Notes under the pieces: model-generated
The model's input: the letters and a program-made list of their open reading frames with translations, nothing else
Database searches by the model: none
What the model was told of the DNA's origin: nothing
Assembly (NCBI RefSeq): GCF_012295525.1
Contig: NZ_CP051167.1
Location: 2,976,001 to 3,040,000, forward strand
Direction of reading: 5' to 3'
DNA from: Oxynema aestuarii AP17
GTDB lineage: Bacteria > Cyanobacteriota > Cyanobacteriia > Cyanobacteriales > Laspinemataceae
DNA length: 64,000 bases
Shown here: piece after piece, positions 35,700 through 44,111 of the stretch
How the letters are laid out: the number at the start of each line of letters is the position of its first letter
How positions within the stretch are numbered: position 1 is the first letter of the stretch
Program-made: the position numbers and the translations under genes

Positions 35700-35727
35700 A
35701 GCTGAATACTCCTCAAATCGACGCTTA

Positions 35728-35756
35728 AGTATAAAAGCTTTCTGAGATCTTGTCCA
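35728..35756 (-). promoter_or_regulatory. Sigma-70-type promoter of the STAS gene
   Basis: TGGACA (35756-35751) and TATACT (35733-35728) are 17 bases apart on the minus strand. Transcription would start near 35721, giving an ~33-base leader before the ATT codon, which supports the start call. Confidence 0.7.
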
Positions 35757-35820
35757 CTCTCCCGAGGGGAAATTTGACAACTCTCCGTGGGCTTTAGGGA
35801 ATCGAACTGGACTAAAACGC

Positions 35821-35920
35821 CCAAAATCCGGCAGTTTTGACCTTCGCGCGATCGCCCCTTTTTTTGAGAAAAAAACTCAATAAAAATTTAAGCTTTTGAC
35901 AACTTTTGACCGGATTTTGG
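35821..35920. repeat. Inverted repeat in the carA/STAS spacer
   Basis: CCAAAATCCGG at 35821-35831 is matched exactly by its complement at 35910-35920, with 78 bases between. The loop contains TTGAG(A)nCTCAA (about 35865-35880) and TTTTGAC repeats. It lies just after carA on the minus strand and could be a long-stem terminator or regulatory hairpin. Confidence 0.55.
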
Positions 35921-35975
35921 CAGATCTGCGCTTGGGGGAAGCGGGCAAAAGGCTCGCCCCCCCGTGGGATCTGAC

Positions 35976-37127
35976 CTAATTCACGGCTGCCCGCGATTCG
36001 CGCATCGTCTGTACGAAACGCTCGAAAATGTAGTCCGAATCGTGGGGACCCGGGCTCGCTTCCGGGTGATATTGAACCGAGAAGATCGGTAGGGTTTTAT
36101 GACGCAACCCGGCGACAGTGCGATCGTTGAGATTGAGGTGGGTCACTTCGATCTCCGGGCCCAAGGAGTCGGGATCGAGGGCAAAACTGTGGTTTTGGCT
36201 GGTAATTTCGACCTGACGCTGCAATCCGGCGGGTTGGTTCAAGCCGCGATGGCCGAATTTGAGTTTGAAGGTTTCGCCGCCGAGGGAGAGTCCGAGAATT
36301 TGGTGACCCAGACAAATCCCGAAAATCGGTTTTTGGCTTTCGAGGAGGGCTTTCGTCGTCGAGATCGCCTCCGTGACGGCGGCGGGGTCTCCCGGACCGT
36401 TCGAGAGAAAAATCCCGTCGGGATTGTACTTGAGAATCTCTTCCGGCGGCGTATTGGCGGGAACCACGACGACCCGACAGCCGTAACTTGCCAAACGGCG
36501 CAGGATATTGCGTTTGACCCCCAAATCGAGGGCGACTACGGTGAGGCGATCGCCATTGGTCGTCCCCGGTTCGGCGCGGAATTCCCAGTGACCGTCCGTG
36601 ATCTCGGACCACTCGTAAGCGGTGGGGGTGCTCACTTGCGGAACCAAGTTCAAGCCCTTCATATTGGGGGCGGACTGAACCCTCGATAGTAATTCAGCCG
36701 GATCGAGAATTTCCGTAGAGATGCCGCCATTCATAGCACCGACAATGCGAATTTTGCGGGTCAGGGCGCGGGTATCGATCCCGTAGATGCCGGGAATGTT
36801 ATGTTTTTTCAAATAGTCCGGTAAAGATTGACTCGATCGCCAGTTACTCGGACGCTGGCAGATGTTGCGAGCGATCGCCCCTTTAACTTGAGGACGGTCC
36901 GATTCTTCATCTTCTGCATTGACGCCCGTATTGCCCAACTCGGGGTAAGTAAACGTGACGATCTGGCCGCAGTAACTCGGATCGGTCAGCACCTCTTGAT
37001 AGCCAGTCATGCCTGTATTGAAGACCACTTCACCAATAGACGTGCCACTGGCGCCAAAAGACCAACCCCGATAAGACGTTCCATCGGCGAGGACGAGCAA
37101 AGCAGGTTGAGTATCGGAAAATGGCAT
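35976..37127 (-). CDS. carA: Carbamoyl-phosphate synthase small subunit
   Basis: The 383-residue protein has the N-terminal CPSase small-chain domain ([40 protein letters not shown]) and a C-terminal class I glutamine amidotransferase. The catalytic Cys is in [15 protein letters not shown] and the His/Glu are in [11 protein letters not shown]. It releases ammonia from glutamine for carbamoyl phosphate, feeding arginine and pyrimidine synthesis. carB is not in the window. Length and triad are normal. Confidence 0.97.
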   Translation of the reverse strand: MPFSDTQPALLVLADGTSYRGWSFGASGTSIGEVVFNTGMTGYQEVLTDPSYCGQIVTFTYPELGNTGVNAEDEESDRPQVKGAIARNICQRPSNWRSSQSLPDYLKKHNIPGIYGIDTRALTRKIRIVGAMNGGISTEILDPAELLSRVQSAPNMKGLNLVPQVSTPTAYEWSEITDGHWEFRAEPGTTNGDRLTVVALDLGVKRNILRRLASYGCRVVVVPANTPPEEILKYNPDGIFLSNGPGDPAAVTEAISTTKALLESQKPIFGICLGHQILGLSLGGETFKLKFGHRGLNQPAGLQRQVEITSQNHSFALDPDSLGPEIEVTHLNLNDRTVAGLRHKTLPIFSVQYHPEASPGPHDSDYIFERFVQTMRESRAAVN

Positions 37128-37606
37128 AGGAACCTCGATAAGCGATCGGGTACGAGCGATAAATAGCGATAAATTGTCTAGGGCTTGTGTTCCGGCTTGA
37201 GCGAAATCGAGAGGCTGGTTTCGGCGTGCGCGTTCACCCTCTCTTTCCGGTAATGACTCTACCGCAATCGGAAGCCCTGTGGCTCCGAGTCAGTCGCCCG
37301 GAGCGAGCGATTCTTGACAGTCCCCGAACTCAAGGGACGGGGATTCTCGCGCGATCGGGAGTGCAACGACTTTCCCCTCGGCGAGCTTCGTCATTATCCC
37401 ACGAGGGGTTCGGGTCTGGGAGGATTCGACGTGGATTTATGTAAAGAGGCGATCGCTTTTTCCGGGGTCGGATCGCGACCTCGTGCCATTTTCGGGAGGG
37501 GCGATCGCTCGAAAATTACCTCAATTTGGGCATCCTAGATAATAACGGCGATCGCCTCGCTCGGGTTCGAACCAGCGCCCCTATTCAACTTTAGGAGTCA
37601 ACAATC
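37128..37606. other. Spacer between carA and the retropepsin-like gene
   Basis: This 479-base divergent region holds the carA and retropepsin-gene promoters. It contains HIP1 octamers and no ORF I accept. The frames at 37187-37444 and 37314-37538 are unsupported. Confidence 0.5.
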
Positions 37607-38170
37607 ATGAAAAAAATACTCGGCATCCTACTGATTTTAGCGGGGGGGAGTTTCTGGTCGGTACCGCTCCGGGCCCAAGAATATCCGGGCTGTTTCCTAA
37701 TCTTCGACGATGAAAACGTCATTCAGCTAGACGAAGTTTGTCCGCTACCTCCGACGGTCGAGGGGCGAGCTGCCAATCCCGGATTTATTGAAATTCCGAT
37801 CAAACGCCGAGATGCAGGAATTCCGGTGGTCGATGTCTTAATCAACGGCAATAAAAGCTTTGAAATGATGTTCGATACCGGAGCGAGTGGCACGGTCATC
37901 ACCCAAACCATGGCGGAGCAATTAGGTTTAGAAGAGACGGGAACGGCTCGGGTCAATACCGCCAGTCAAAATGATTTAGAAGTATCGGTTACTCAAATAG
38001 ATTCCATTGAAATTAATGGCATTCGTGCCGACAATTTATCCGTTGGTATTTCTCCGACGCTCGATATTGGATTGCTCGGACAAGACTTTTTCGGAGGATA
38101 CGACGTAACGATTAAGGAAGAAATTATTGAATTTCGGATGCGGGAGAGCGCCTCAACGGGAAGTCCGTAG
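37607..38170 (+). CDS. Retropepsin-like aspartic protease, exported
   Basis: This 187-residue protein starts ATG 37607 after AGGAG. A signal peptide (KKILGILLILAGGSFWSVPL, about 1-22) is followed by a small retroviral-type aspartic protease domain. The catalytic DTGAS lies at about residues 91-95 and a later GLLGQDFF forms the second conserved loop. Such single-domain proteins would act as dimers outside the cytoplasm. The N-terminal part has two Cys (PGC...VCP). A strong terminator follows at 38198-38239. Confidence 0.87.
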   Translation: MKKILGILLILAGGSFWSVPLRAQEYPGCFLIFDDENVIQLDEVCPLPPTVEGRAANPGFIEIPIKRRDAGIPVVDVLINGNKSFEMMFDTGASGTVITQTMAEQLGLEETGTARVNTASQNDLEVSVTQIDSIEINGIRADNLSVGISPTLDIGLLGQDFFGGYDVTIKEEIIEFRMRESASTGSP

Positions 38171-38197
38171 GTTAAAGGAAAAAGAGAGCACTGCAAG

Positions 38198-38239
38198 AAA
38201 AAGAGAGAACCGCAAGGGCGATCGCCGTTCTCTCTTTTT
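38198..38239 (+). terminator. Intrinsic terminator after the retropepsin-like gene
   Basis: A 13-base perfect stem (AAAAAGAGAGAAC at 38198-38210, GTTCTCTCTTTTT at 38227-38239) ends in a T run. It can work in both directions and may also stop trpD transcription from the minus strand. Confidence 0.88.
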
Positions 38240-38286
38240 AAACTTGCCAAGGTTATTCCAAAAAACAATAAAAACCGTAAAAAGCG

Positions 38287-39357
38287 TTATTTTTGCAAAA
38301 ACGCCGCCAATTGTTCCAACTTCGACCAAGCGGCACCACTGGCGAGAATATCGCGGGCGAGTTCGATCCCGCGCGGGTGGTCTTCGGTAGAAATTTTTCC
38401 GGCCACCTCCAAGGCGAGAGCGGCATTGAGCGCTACCACGTCCTGTTGCGCCTGGGTTCCCTTCCCTTGGAGGAGCGATCGCAGGATCTCCATATTTTCA
38501 TTCAAATCGCCGCCGCGTAAAGCCTCGGTCGGGGCGCCCTGCAAGCCCAATACCCTCGGATCGAGGGTGGCGGTATGCACTTCGCCGTCGGCCCAGATGG
38601 CCAAGTCGGTTAAATCGGCTAACCCGGCTTCGTCGAGCTTTTCGCGTCCGTGAAGGACGATCGCGCGATCGAGCCCTAACAGACCCGCCGCCCGGGCAAT
38701 TTCTGGGAGCAATCCACTATCAAAAACGCCAATCACTTGACCGTTCGGGCGCAAGGGATTCACCAACGGCCCGAGCAGATTAAATACCGTGCGAACCTTC
38801 AACGTTTTTCGCAGGGGCGCCACGCTCTTCATCGCCGGATGCCAGCCGGGGGCGAATAAAAAGGTAACGCCGACTTCATCGAGAGCGGCCCGCACTTTCT
38901 CCGGGGGGCTATTTAAGGGAACTCCCAAGCCTTCGAGAACGTCGGCGGAACCCACTTTGCTCGACGCGGAACGGTTGCCGTGTTTGGCGACGGGAACCCC
39001 AGCCGCCGCAGCGACGAAGGCGACCGCCGTGGAAATATTAAAGGTCGAGGCGCCATCGCCCCCGGTGCCGCAGGTGTCGATCGCCGGAATGCTGCCGGAC
39101 GCATTAGGATGGGACAGGGGGGTTGCCTGGGCTTGTAGCACCCGCGCCATCCCGGCCAACTCGTCGGCGCAAACGCCTTTGGCTTGCAAGGCGGCGAGAA
39201 TGGCACCGGATAACACCGGGGGGATTTGCTCTTGGAGCCAACCGAGCATCAGTTGACTGGATTGCTCGCCTGTTAGGGATTCTCGGTCGAGCAGTTGTTG
39301 GAGCAGTTCGGACCAGTTGATTTCAGTAGATGGGAGGGTCACGGTAGGATTTTGCAC
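38287..39357 (-). CDS. trpD: Anthranilate phosphoribosyltransferase
   Basis: The 356-residue protein has the PRPP-binding and anthranilate-site motifs: [37 protein letters not shown] and [19 protein letters not shown]. TrpD transfers phosphoribose to anthranilate in tryptophan synthesis. Length is normal (about 340-360). No other trp gene is adjacent; cyanobacterial trp genes are usually scattered. The N-terminus ([20 protein letters not shown]) has a short extension. Confidence 0.97.
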   Translation of the reverse strand: MQNPTVTLPSTEINWSELLQQLLDRESLTGEQSSQLMLGWLQEQIPPVLSGAILAALQAKGVCADELAGMARVLQAQATPLSHPNASGSIPAIDTCGTGGDGASTFNISTAVAFVAAAAGVPVAKHGNRSASSKVGSADVLEGLGVPLNSPPEKVRAALDEVGVTFLFAPGWHPAMKSVAPLRKTLKVRTVFNLLGPLVNPLRPNGQVIGVFDSGLLPEIARAAGLLGLDRAIVLHGREKLDEAGLADLTDLAIWADGEVHTATLDPRVLGLQGAPTEALRGGDLNENMEILRSLLQGKGTQAQQDVVALNAALALEVAGKISTEDHPRGIELARDILASGAAWSKLEQLAAFLQK

Positions 39358-39556
39358 TTGAGCTGAGGGAAACTGAGGTCGTTAGCGGGTTGTGTCTCGA
39401 TTCGAGGTCTCGATGAGGTCGAGCCGAGGGATCCCGTACTGTTCTTTTAACCTCCAATTTTCTCACAGTCATTTGCGAATCCTAAGAATGAATTTGAGTT
39501 TGGGGTGAGGGGGTCAAACTGAGGAGCGAGCGAAAACTTACCCGGAAATTGAGGCT

Positions 39557-41377
39557 ATGCAACCCCAAAATTTAGAATCTCAAGATTTAATGGTTTTGCC
39601 CGTTTCGCAACCGTTAACGGGCGATCGCCCGACGATTGAAGCACAAAAAGGCGATCGCCCTTCTGGGTTCAAACGCTTTTTTGGGCGTTTGGGAATTCGT
39701 CAAAAAATTGGCTACGGCTATGCTCTGGCGGCGACGATCGCGATTGGCGGGGCGATCGCCGGACACCAGATTGAAGAACTGCACAAAACGAGCGCCCGCG
39801 AACAACTTCATCTCGCTCACGAAGCTGCCACAACGATTGCTGAATTGCAAAATTCAATTCAGCTCGTGCGGACCTATCAACAACGCTTAATTATCGATCT
39901 CAATGCCAATCGTCTCACCGACTATGAATTCCATCGCATTAAGCAAGAGCTTGTCCGTCTCGAAGGGTTTATCAACTCTTCTATTGTTGTCGTTGAAAAC
40001 AATCACCTCAAGCTCGACAATTCCTACCACCAGCAAAACTACAATAAACTGCGAGATTTATTGGGAAAATATCGTCCAGTTGTTGAAAATTATTTGACTC
40101 AGTTCAATCAAACCCTCGATACGATTCATGCTACTCTTTTAAATCCCACGGAAGCCAATCGCGCCCAACAAACGATCGCCAGCTTTGTCAAAACGGATAC
40201 GGCACTTCAATTCTTGGAACTTTCCCACGATCTGGCCAGTTTAGTCACGGCTTTACAAGATGAAGAACAAGAAGAATTCCAAGATTATCAAGAAGCGGAA
40301 GCTCTCGGAACGACGATTTCTTTTTTGAGTTTGCTGATTGCTGCTGCTATTTCAGCCATCTTGGCGATTTATACCAGTCATGCGATCGCCCATCCTTTAG
40401 AAGTCACGACTAAGGTCGCCCGCCAAGTCACGGAAGAGGGGAATTTTAAATTACAAGCTCCGGTGACGACTCAAGATGAAGTGGGAATTTTAACTACATC
40501 TCTCAATCAATTAATTCAGTGGGTCGATCGCTATACCCAGGAGTTACAACAAACCCAAGCCCAACTGATTCAGACGGAAAAAATGTCGAGTTTGGGTCAA
40601 TTAGTGGCGGGAGTCGCTCACGAAATTAATAACCCGATTACTTTTATTCAGGGGAATATTAATTACCTCGATGAAAGTTTGCAGGACTTATTCAAACTCG
40701 TGACGCTCTACCAAGGGCAATCGGTAGCTGCGAACGAAGAAATCGAAGCGTTAGAGCAAGATCTCGACTTGGATTTTCTGAGGGAAGATTTGCCAAATAT
40801 GTTGCGATCCATGCATCGCGGAACGGAACGGATCGAAAAAATCGTGCAGTCGTTGCGAAATTTCTCGCGACTGGACGAGTCGGAACTCAAAATGGTGGAT
40901 CTTCACGAGGGGTTGGAAAGTACTTTAGTGATGGTTCATAGTAAATTGGACGATCGCATCGAAGTCGTGAAAGATTATGGCGATTTACCCGAGGTGGAGT
41001 GTTATCCCGCTCAATTGAATCAGGTGTTTCTCAATGTCATTCAAAATGCGATCGATGCGGTTCTCGATCGCGACGATCTCCCGGAAAATAAGCGGCAAAT
41101 TTGCATTATCACTCGGCAATTAGATCGCGATCGCGTGCAAGTCAGAATTGAGGATAACGGGGCGGGAATTCCGGTGGAGATTCAAAATAAAATTTTCGAC
41201 CCCTTTTTTACGACGAAACCCGTGGGTCGCGGGACGGGGTTGGGATTGGCGGTGAGTTATCGAATTATCGAACAACACGGGGGTACGGTTCAGATCAGTT
41301 CGCAAGTCGGACGAGGAACCCAGGTGACGATCGCCTTATCGGTGAAAGCATCGGAATCTGCTGGATCGCCCTCGTGA
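39557..41377 (+). CDS. Sensor histidine kinase with periplasmic four-helix-bundle-like domain
   Basis: This 606-residue kinase has an N-terminal cytoplasmic tail, a first membrane helix (about 50-70) and a helical sensor segment (about 70-245). A second membrane helix (about 253-273) leads to a HAMP linker (HPLEVTTKVARQVTEEG). The dimerisation/phosphoacceptor region follows, with the conserved His at about residue 355 in GVAHEINNP. The ATPase domain has NVIQNAIDAVL (N), RIEDNGAGIP (G1) and GRGTGLGLAV (G2). The kinase is complete. No response regulator is adjacent, so it is an orphan within the window. The signal is unknown. Confidence 0.93.
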   Translation: MQPQNLESQDLMVLPVSQPLTGDRPTIEAQKGDRPSGFKRFFGRLGIRQKIGYGYALAATIAIGGAIAGHQIEELHKTSAREQLHLAHEAATTIAELQNSIQLVRTYQQRLIIDLNANRLTDYEFHRIKQELVRLEGFINSSIVVVENNHLKLDNSYHQQNYNKLRDLLGKYRPVVENYLTQFNQTLDTIHATLLNPTEANRAQQTIASFVKTDTALQFLELSHDLASLVTALQDEEQEEFQDYQEAEALGTTISFLSLLIAAAISAILAIYTSHAIAHPLEVTTKVARQVTEEGNFKLQAPVTTQDEVGILTTSLNQLIQWVDRYTQELQQTQAQLIQTEKMSSLGQLVAGVAHEINNPITFIQGNINYLDESLQDLFKLVTLYQGQSVAANEEIEALEQDLDLDFLREDLPNMLRSMHRGTERIEKIVQSLRNFSRLDESELKMVDLHEGLESTLVMVHSKLDDRIEVVKDYGDLPEVECYPAQLNQVFLNVIQNAIDAVLDRDDLPENKRQICIITRQLDRDRVQVRIEDNGAGIPVEIQNKIFDPFFTTKPVGRGTGLGLAVSYRIIEQHGGTVQISSQVGRGTQVTIALSVKASESAGSPS

Positions 41378-41464
41378 AGGGGACTCAATTGAGTTCGGGG
41401 CGATCGCCTGTCGGCAAAAGCGCTTAGAATCGAATCCGTAGAGCGATCGCCGCAGGAACTTATC

Positions 41465-41965
41465 ATGGATCGGGTCTGGCTAGAACGGGCTGAATATATT
41501 GCCGTTGCGTTGGCAGTGGTCGGGTCGATGTTGGCTTTGATTTACGGTCAGGCCCTTTACGCGATCGCGCCGATTTCTTTATGTTTGGCGCTCAATCTGC
41601 TCAACCGTTCCGCCAGCAAACGGGCGAACCGACGGACGATGAATCAGCTTCAAGAACAAGTCGCCAGCATTCACAGTGTCGAGAACGATTTGGTGCAGAA
41701 AGTCGAATACGCTTTAGAACGATTGCAAGGGATGGACTCGGGAGGATCGTCCCAAGATGTGGTCACTCTGATGGCGGCGCTCAAACAACTGCGATCGCAA
41801 TTGCAATTACAAAATCGCTGCGTGGATGCGATGCAAGCGCAACTCGACTCGCTGACCGAACAGTTCAGAACGCGCCCGGAATTGGAACAAATCGACAGTC
41901 TCAGCGCCGTGATCGTGGCGCTCAAACAGTCTCTCGATCGCCTGCCCCCTTCGGAAAATCAATGA
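41465..41965 (+). CDS. Membrane-anchored coiled-coil protein, unknown function
   Basis: The 166-residue protein has two short N-terminal membrane segments (about residues 10-45) and a predicted coiled coil from about 55 to 155 (NQLQEQVASIHSVENDLVQK). Its stop overlaps the queE start (ATGA at 41962-41965), so the two are translationally coupled. AGGA precedes the ATG. The protein family is unrecognised. The coupling suggests coexpression with queE, but a shared pathway is not evident. Confidence 0.7.
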   Translation: MDRVWLERAEYIAVALAVVGSMLALIYGQALYAIAPISLCLALNLLNRSASKRANRRTMNQLQEQVASIHSVENDLVQKVEYALERLQGMDSGGSSQDVVTLMAALKQLRSQLQLQNRCVDAMQAQLDSLTEQFRTRPELEQIDSLSAVIVALKQSLDRLPPSENQ

Positions 41966-42795
41966 CTCCAGCTTCTTCATCTCCCCGTCACGCCCGCTTG
42001 ATCGAGCTGTTCTCCGCCATTCAAGGGGAAGGGCTCAATGTCGGTACCCGGCAGTTATTTATCCGGTTTGCGACGTGCGATTTACGCTGTTGGTTCTGCG
42101 ACAGCGCCCGGACGTGGCGATCGCCGGAAACTTGTCAGATCGAGAAAACCCCGGGAGGGCGCGATTTTGAAAGCCATCCCAATCCGGTCGGTGGCGACGA
42201 TTTGCTCGCCTGGATCGAACGGCAAAATGTCCCCGGGTTGCACGACAGCATCAGCCTCACCGGGGGCGAACCGTTGTTGCACTCGCCCTTTTTAGCTGGG
42301 ATTCTCCCGGAGATTAAACGGCTGACGGGTTTGCCGATCTATCTGGAAACCGGGGGTCACCGTCCGGCGCAGTTGGCGGCGATCGCCTCCGATCTCGATT
42401 TAGTCGGGATGGATATCAAACTCCCTAGCGTCAGTGGCGAAACCCATTGGGAGGAACACGGGCGATCGTTGCAACTGTGCCGAGATGCACATTTACCCGT
42501 TTTTGTCAAGGTCATTATTTCCGACCGAACCGACGCGCGGGAACTGGAACGAACCGCGCAACTCGTCGCCGAGATCGACCCGGAAATCGAGGTATTTTTG
42601 CAACCTGTCACCTTGCTGGGGAAAGAAGAACGGGCACGCCTGGAAACGGAGTGGGCGATCGCCAAGCAACCGTTGCGGGCGATCGTGTCGCCGCCTTGTC
42701 CCGATCGCGTCCTCGCATGGCAGGGACTGATGAAGCGAACGCTCAAGCGGGTTCGGGTCGTTCCCCAGACCCACAAAATGCTCGGACAACTTTAG
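41962..42795 (+). CDS. queE: 7-carboxy-7-deazaguanine synthase QueE
   Basis: QueE is a radical-SAM enzyme of queuosine/7-deazaguanine synthesis. The cluster ligands Cys39, Cys43 and Cys46 are in CDLRCWFC (the CX3CX2C spacing), and [12 protein letters not shown] is the SAM-binding loop. The 277-residue length is within the family. A longer frame opens at 41581 but that part belongs to the upstream coiled-coil gene. ATG 41962 is chosen because of the overlap and because homology starts at RLIELFSAIQGEG. Confidence 0.95.
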   Translation: MTPASSSPRHARLIELFSAIQGEGLNVGTRQLFIRFATCDLRCWFCDSARTWRSPETCQIEKTPGGRDFESHPNPVGGDDLLAWIERQNVPGLHDSISLTGGEPLLHSPFLAGILPEIKRLTGLPIYLETGGHRPAQLAAIASDLDLVGMDIKLPSVSGETHWEEHGRSLQLCRDAHLPVFVKVIISDRTDARELERTAQLVAEIDPEIEVFLQPVTLLGKEERARLETEWAIAKQPLRAIVSPPCPDRVLAWQGLMKRTLKRVRVVPQTHKMLGQL

Positions 42796-42936
42796 GGCGC
42801 GATCGGGGGAATCGGAAGGGAGATGCACGGCGATCGGACGTCCCGATCCTTCCCGTCGATTCCAGAGATGCGATCGCCTGCTGGGGTTTTCAATCCGTCG
42901 ATCGCTCGGTCAATCGCTCGATCGAGAACTTAGTAA

Positions 42937-43593
42937 TTAGTAAATCGTCTCCGCATTCCCAGAAGCTTCGCGGGCCGCTTTCATCTTCGCTTTCGCCTTC
43001 GAGGCGCTGCGTTTGAGCGCTTGCAAGCGAGCTTCGTATTTAGCGCGCTGGCGTTTTTTCGGCGTAATTTCGATCGAGGTTTTCAGCGCGCTTCCCAAAC
43101 TCTTGTAAGCGTTGGGGAGAGAATACCCGAAGCGCGTGGCGATCGCGATCGCCTTCTCGTCCGCTTCGATCGCCTCTTTCATCGTGCGTTCGCCGTTATT
43201 TTTTTGATATAAACGGTATCCCGCCACGCCGCACAAGGCTAACGCCAACATCAACAATAAACCATCTTGCACCCACAACTCGCCCACCGCGCCGCCTAAC
43301 CCGATCGCCAGCGCCGCCATTTCCCAACCTTCCTTGGGAATCGTATCGTTTTGAATCCGGGCGACTTCATGCCAAAACAGCAAATTGCGCTGGTCGAGGG
43401 CAAACTGCTCCCACTTCACCAGGTCAATTTGAATCTCCACCTGATCGGCCCCAATTTCTTCAGTGCGGATCAACGGTGGATTGACATCGATCGACTTTTC
43501 CACCATTACCCAGCTTTGCAACTCCGGGGGGAGCAACCCTTTTAACCGCCGGAGTTCGTTCATATCCGCTTTCGTCGTCGTAAAAGAGGTCAT
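42937..43593 (-). CDS. DUF3318 protein
   Basis: The 218-residue protein starts at ATG 43593 (MTSFTTTKADMNELRRLKGL); a longer frame from 43626 has no homology support. It has the DUF3318 pattern: LKGLLPPELQSWVMVEKSID, a His-Glu in LLFWHEVARIQNDTIPKEG, one or two membrane segments (about 105-145), and a basic, Ala/Lys-rich C-terminal tail. The family is cyanobacterial and of unknown function. The HEVARI sequence recalls a metal-binding helix but is not a full HExxH. Confidence 0.85.
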   Translation of the reverse strand: MTSFTTTKADMNELRRLKGLLPPELQSWVMVEKSIDVNPPLIRTEEIGADQVEIQIDLVKWEQFALDQRNLLFWHEVARIQNDTIPKEGWEMAALAIGLGGAVGELWVQDGLLLMLALALCGVAGYRLYQKNNGERTMKEAIEADEKAIAIATRFGYSLPNAYKSLGSALKTSIEITPKKRQRAKYEARLQALKRSASKAKAKMKAAREASGNAETIY

Positions 43594-44111
43594 TGCTTCA
43601 AGTCCCGACAAACATGACACAGACAATAGGTTATCACTATCTAGATCGTACTTAATTTTTGAAACTTGTCACGGTGGGAGGGCAACTCGGGAATCCGGAC
43701 TGGGGAGTGGGTAGGGAAAAGAAACCCACTGTTTTAAAAAAACCGGGTTGCGGACCGTGGGGCGTCCGTCCCATTGGGGAACCTTAGAAGCGATCGCCTC
43801 CTCAATGGGCAAGGAAAAACCAGTGCTAAAGTATGGAGTCGGGATCGACGCATCTACATCGAGCCTCGGGATCGATCCCCATCCGCCCGTTTGTCCCGAA
43901 TTGTTTTTCACTCCTGAGCATCTACACTCCTCGAACCGATAGCGTTCGGGCAATTCGATGAGATTGCGGTTATTTTGGAATAGAAATATTACATCCTCAA
44001 AATAGGAGAAGTCTATCCTCCTATAAGGTCGAGCGTGATTTGAAATCAGTTGTCGGCGATCGCCACCCGACAAAATTCTAAAATCTCAAATCCTACAATC
44101 TCAAATTCACA
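43594..44111. other. Divergent spacer between DUF3318 and tamB
   Basis: This 518-base spacer has no convincing ORF. The tamB leader ends in AT-rich CTAAAAT/CTCAAAT segments (44080-44110) that resemble the heptamer repeats elsewhere. Presumed promoters lie here. Confidence 0.5.
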
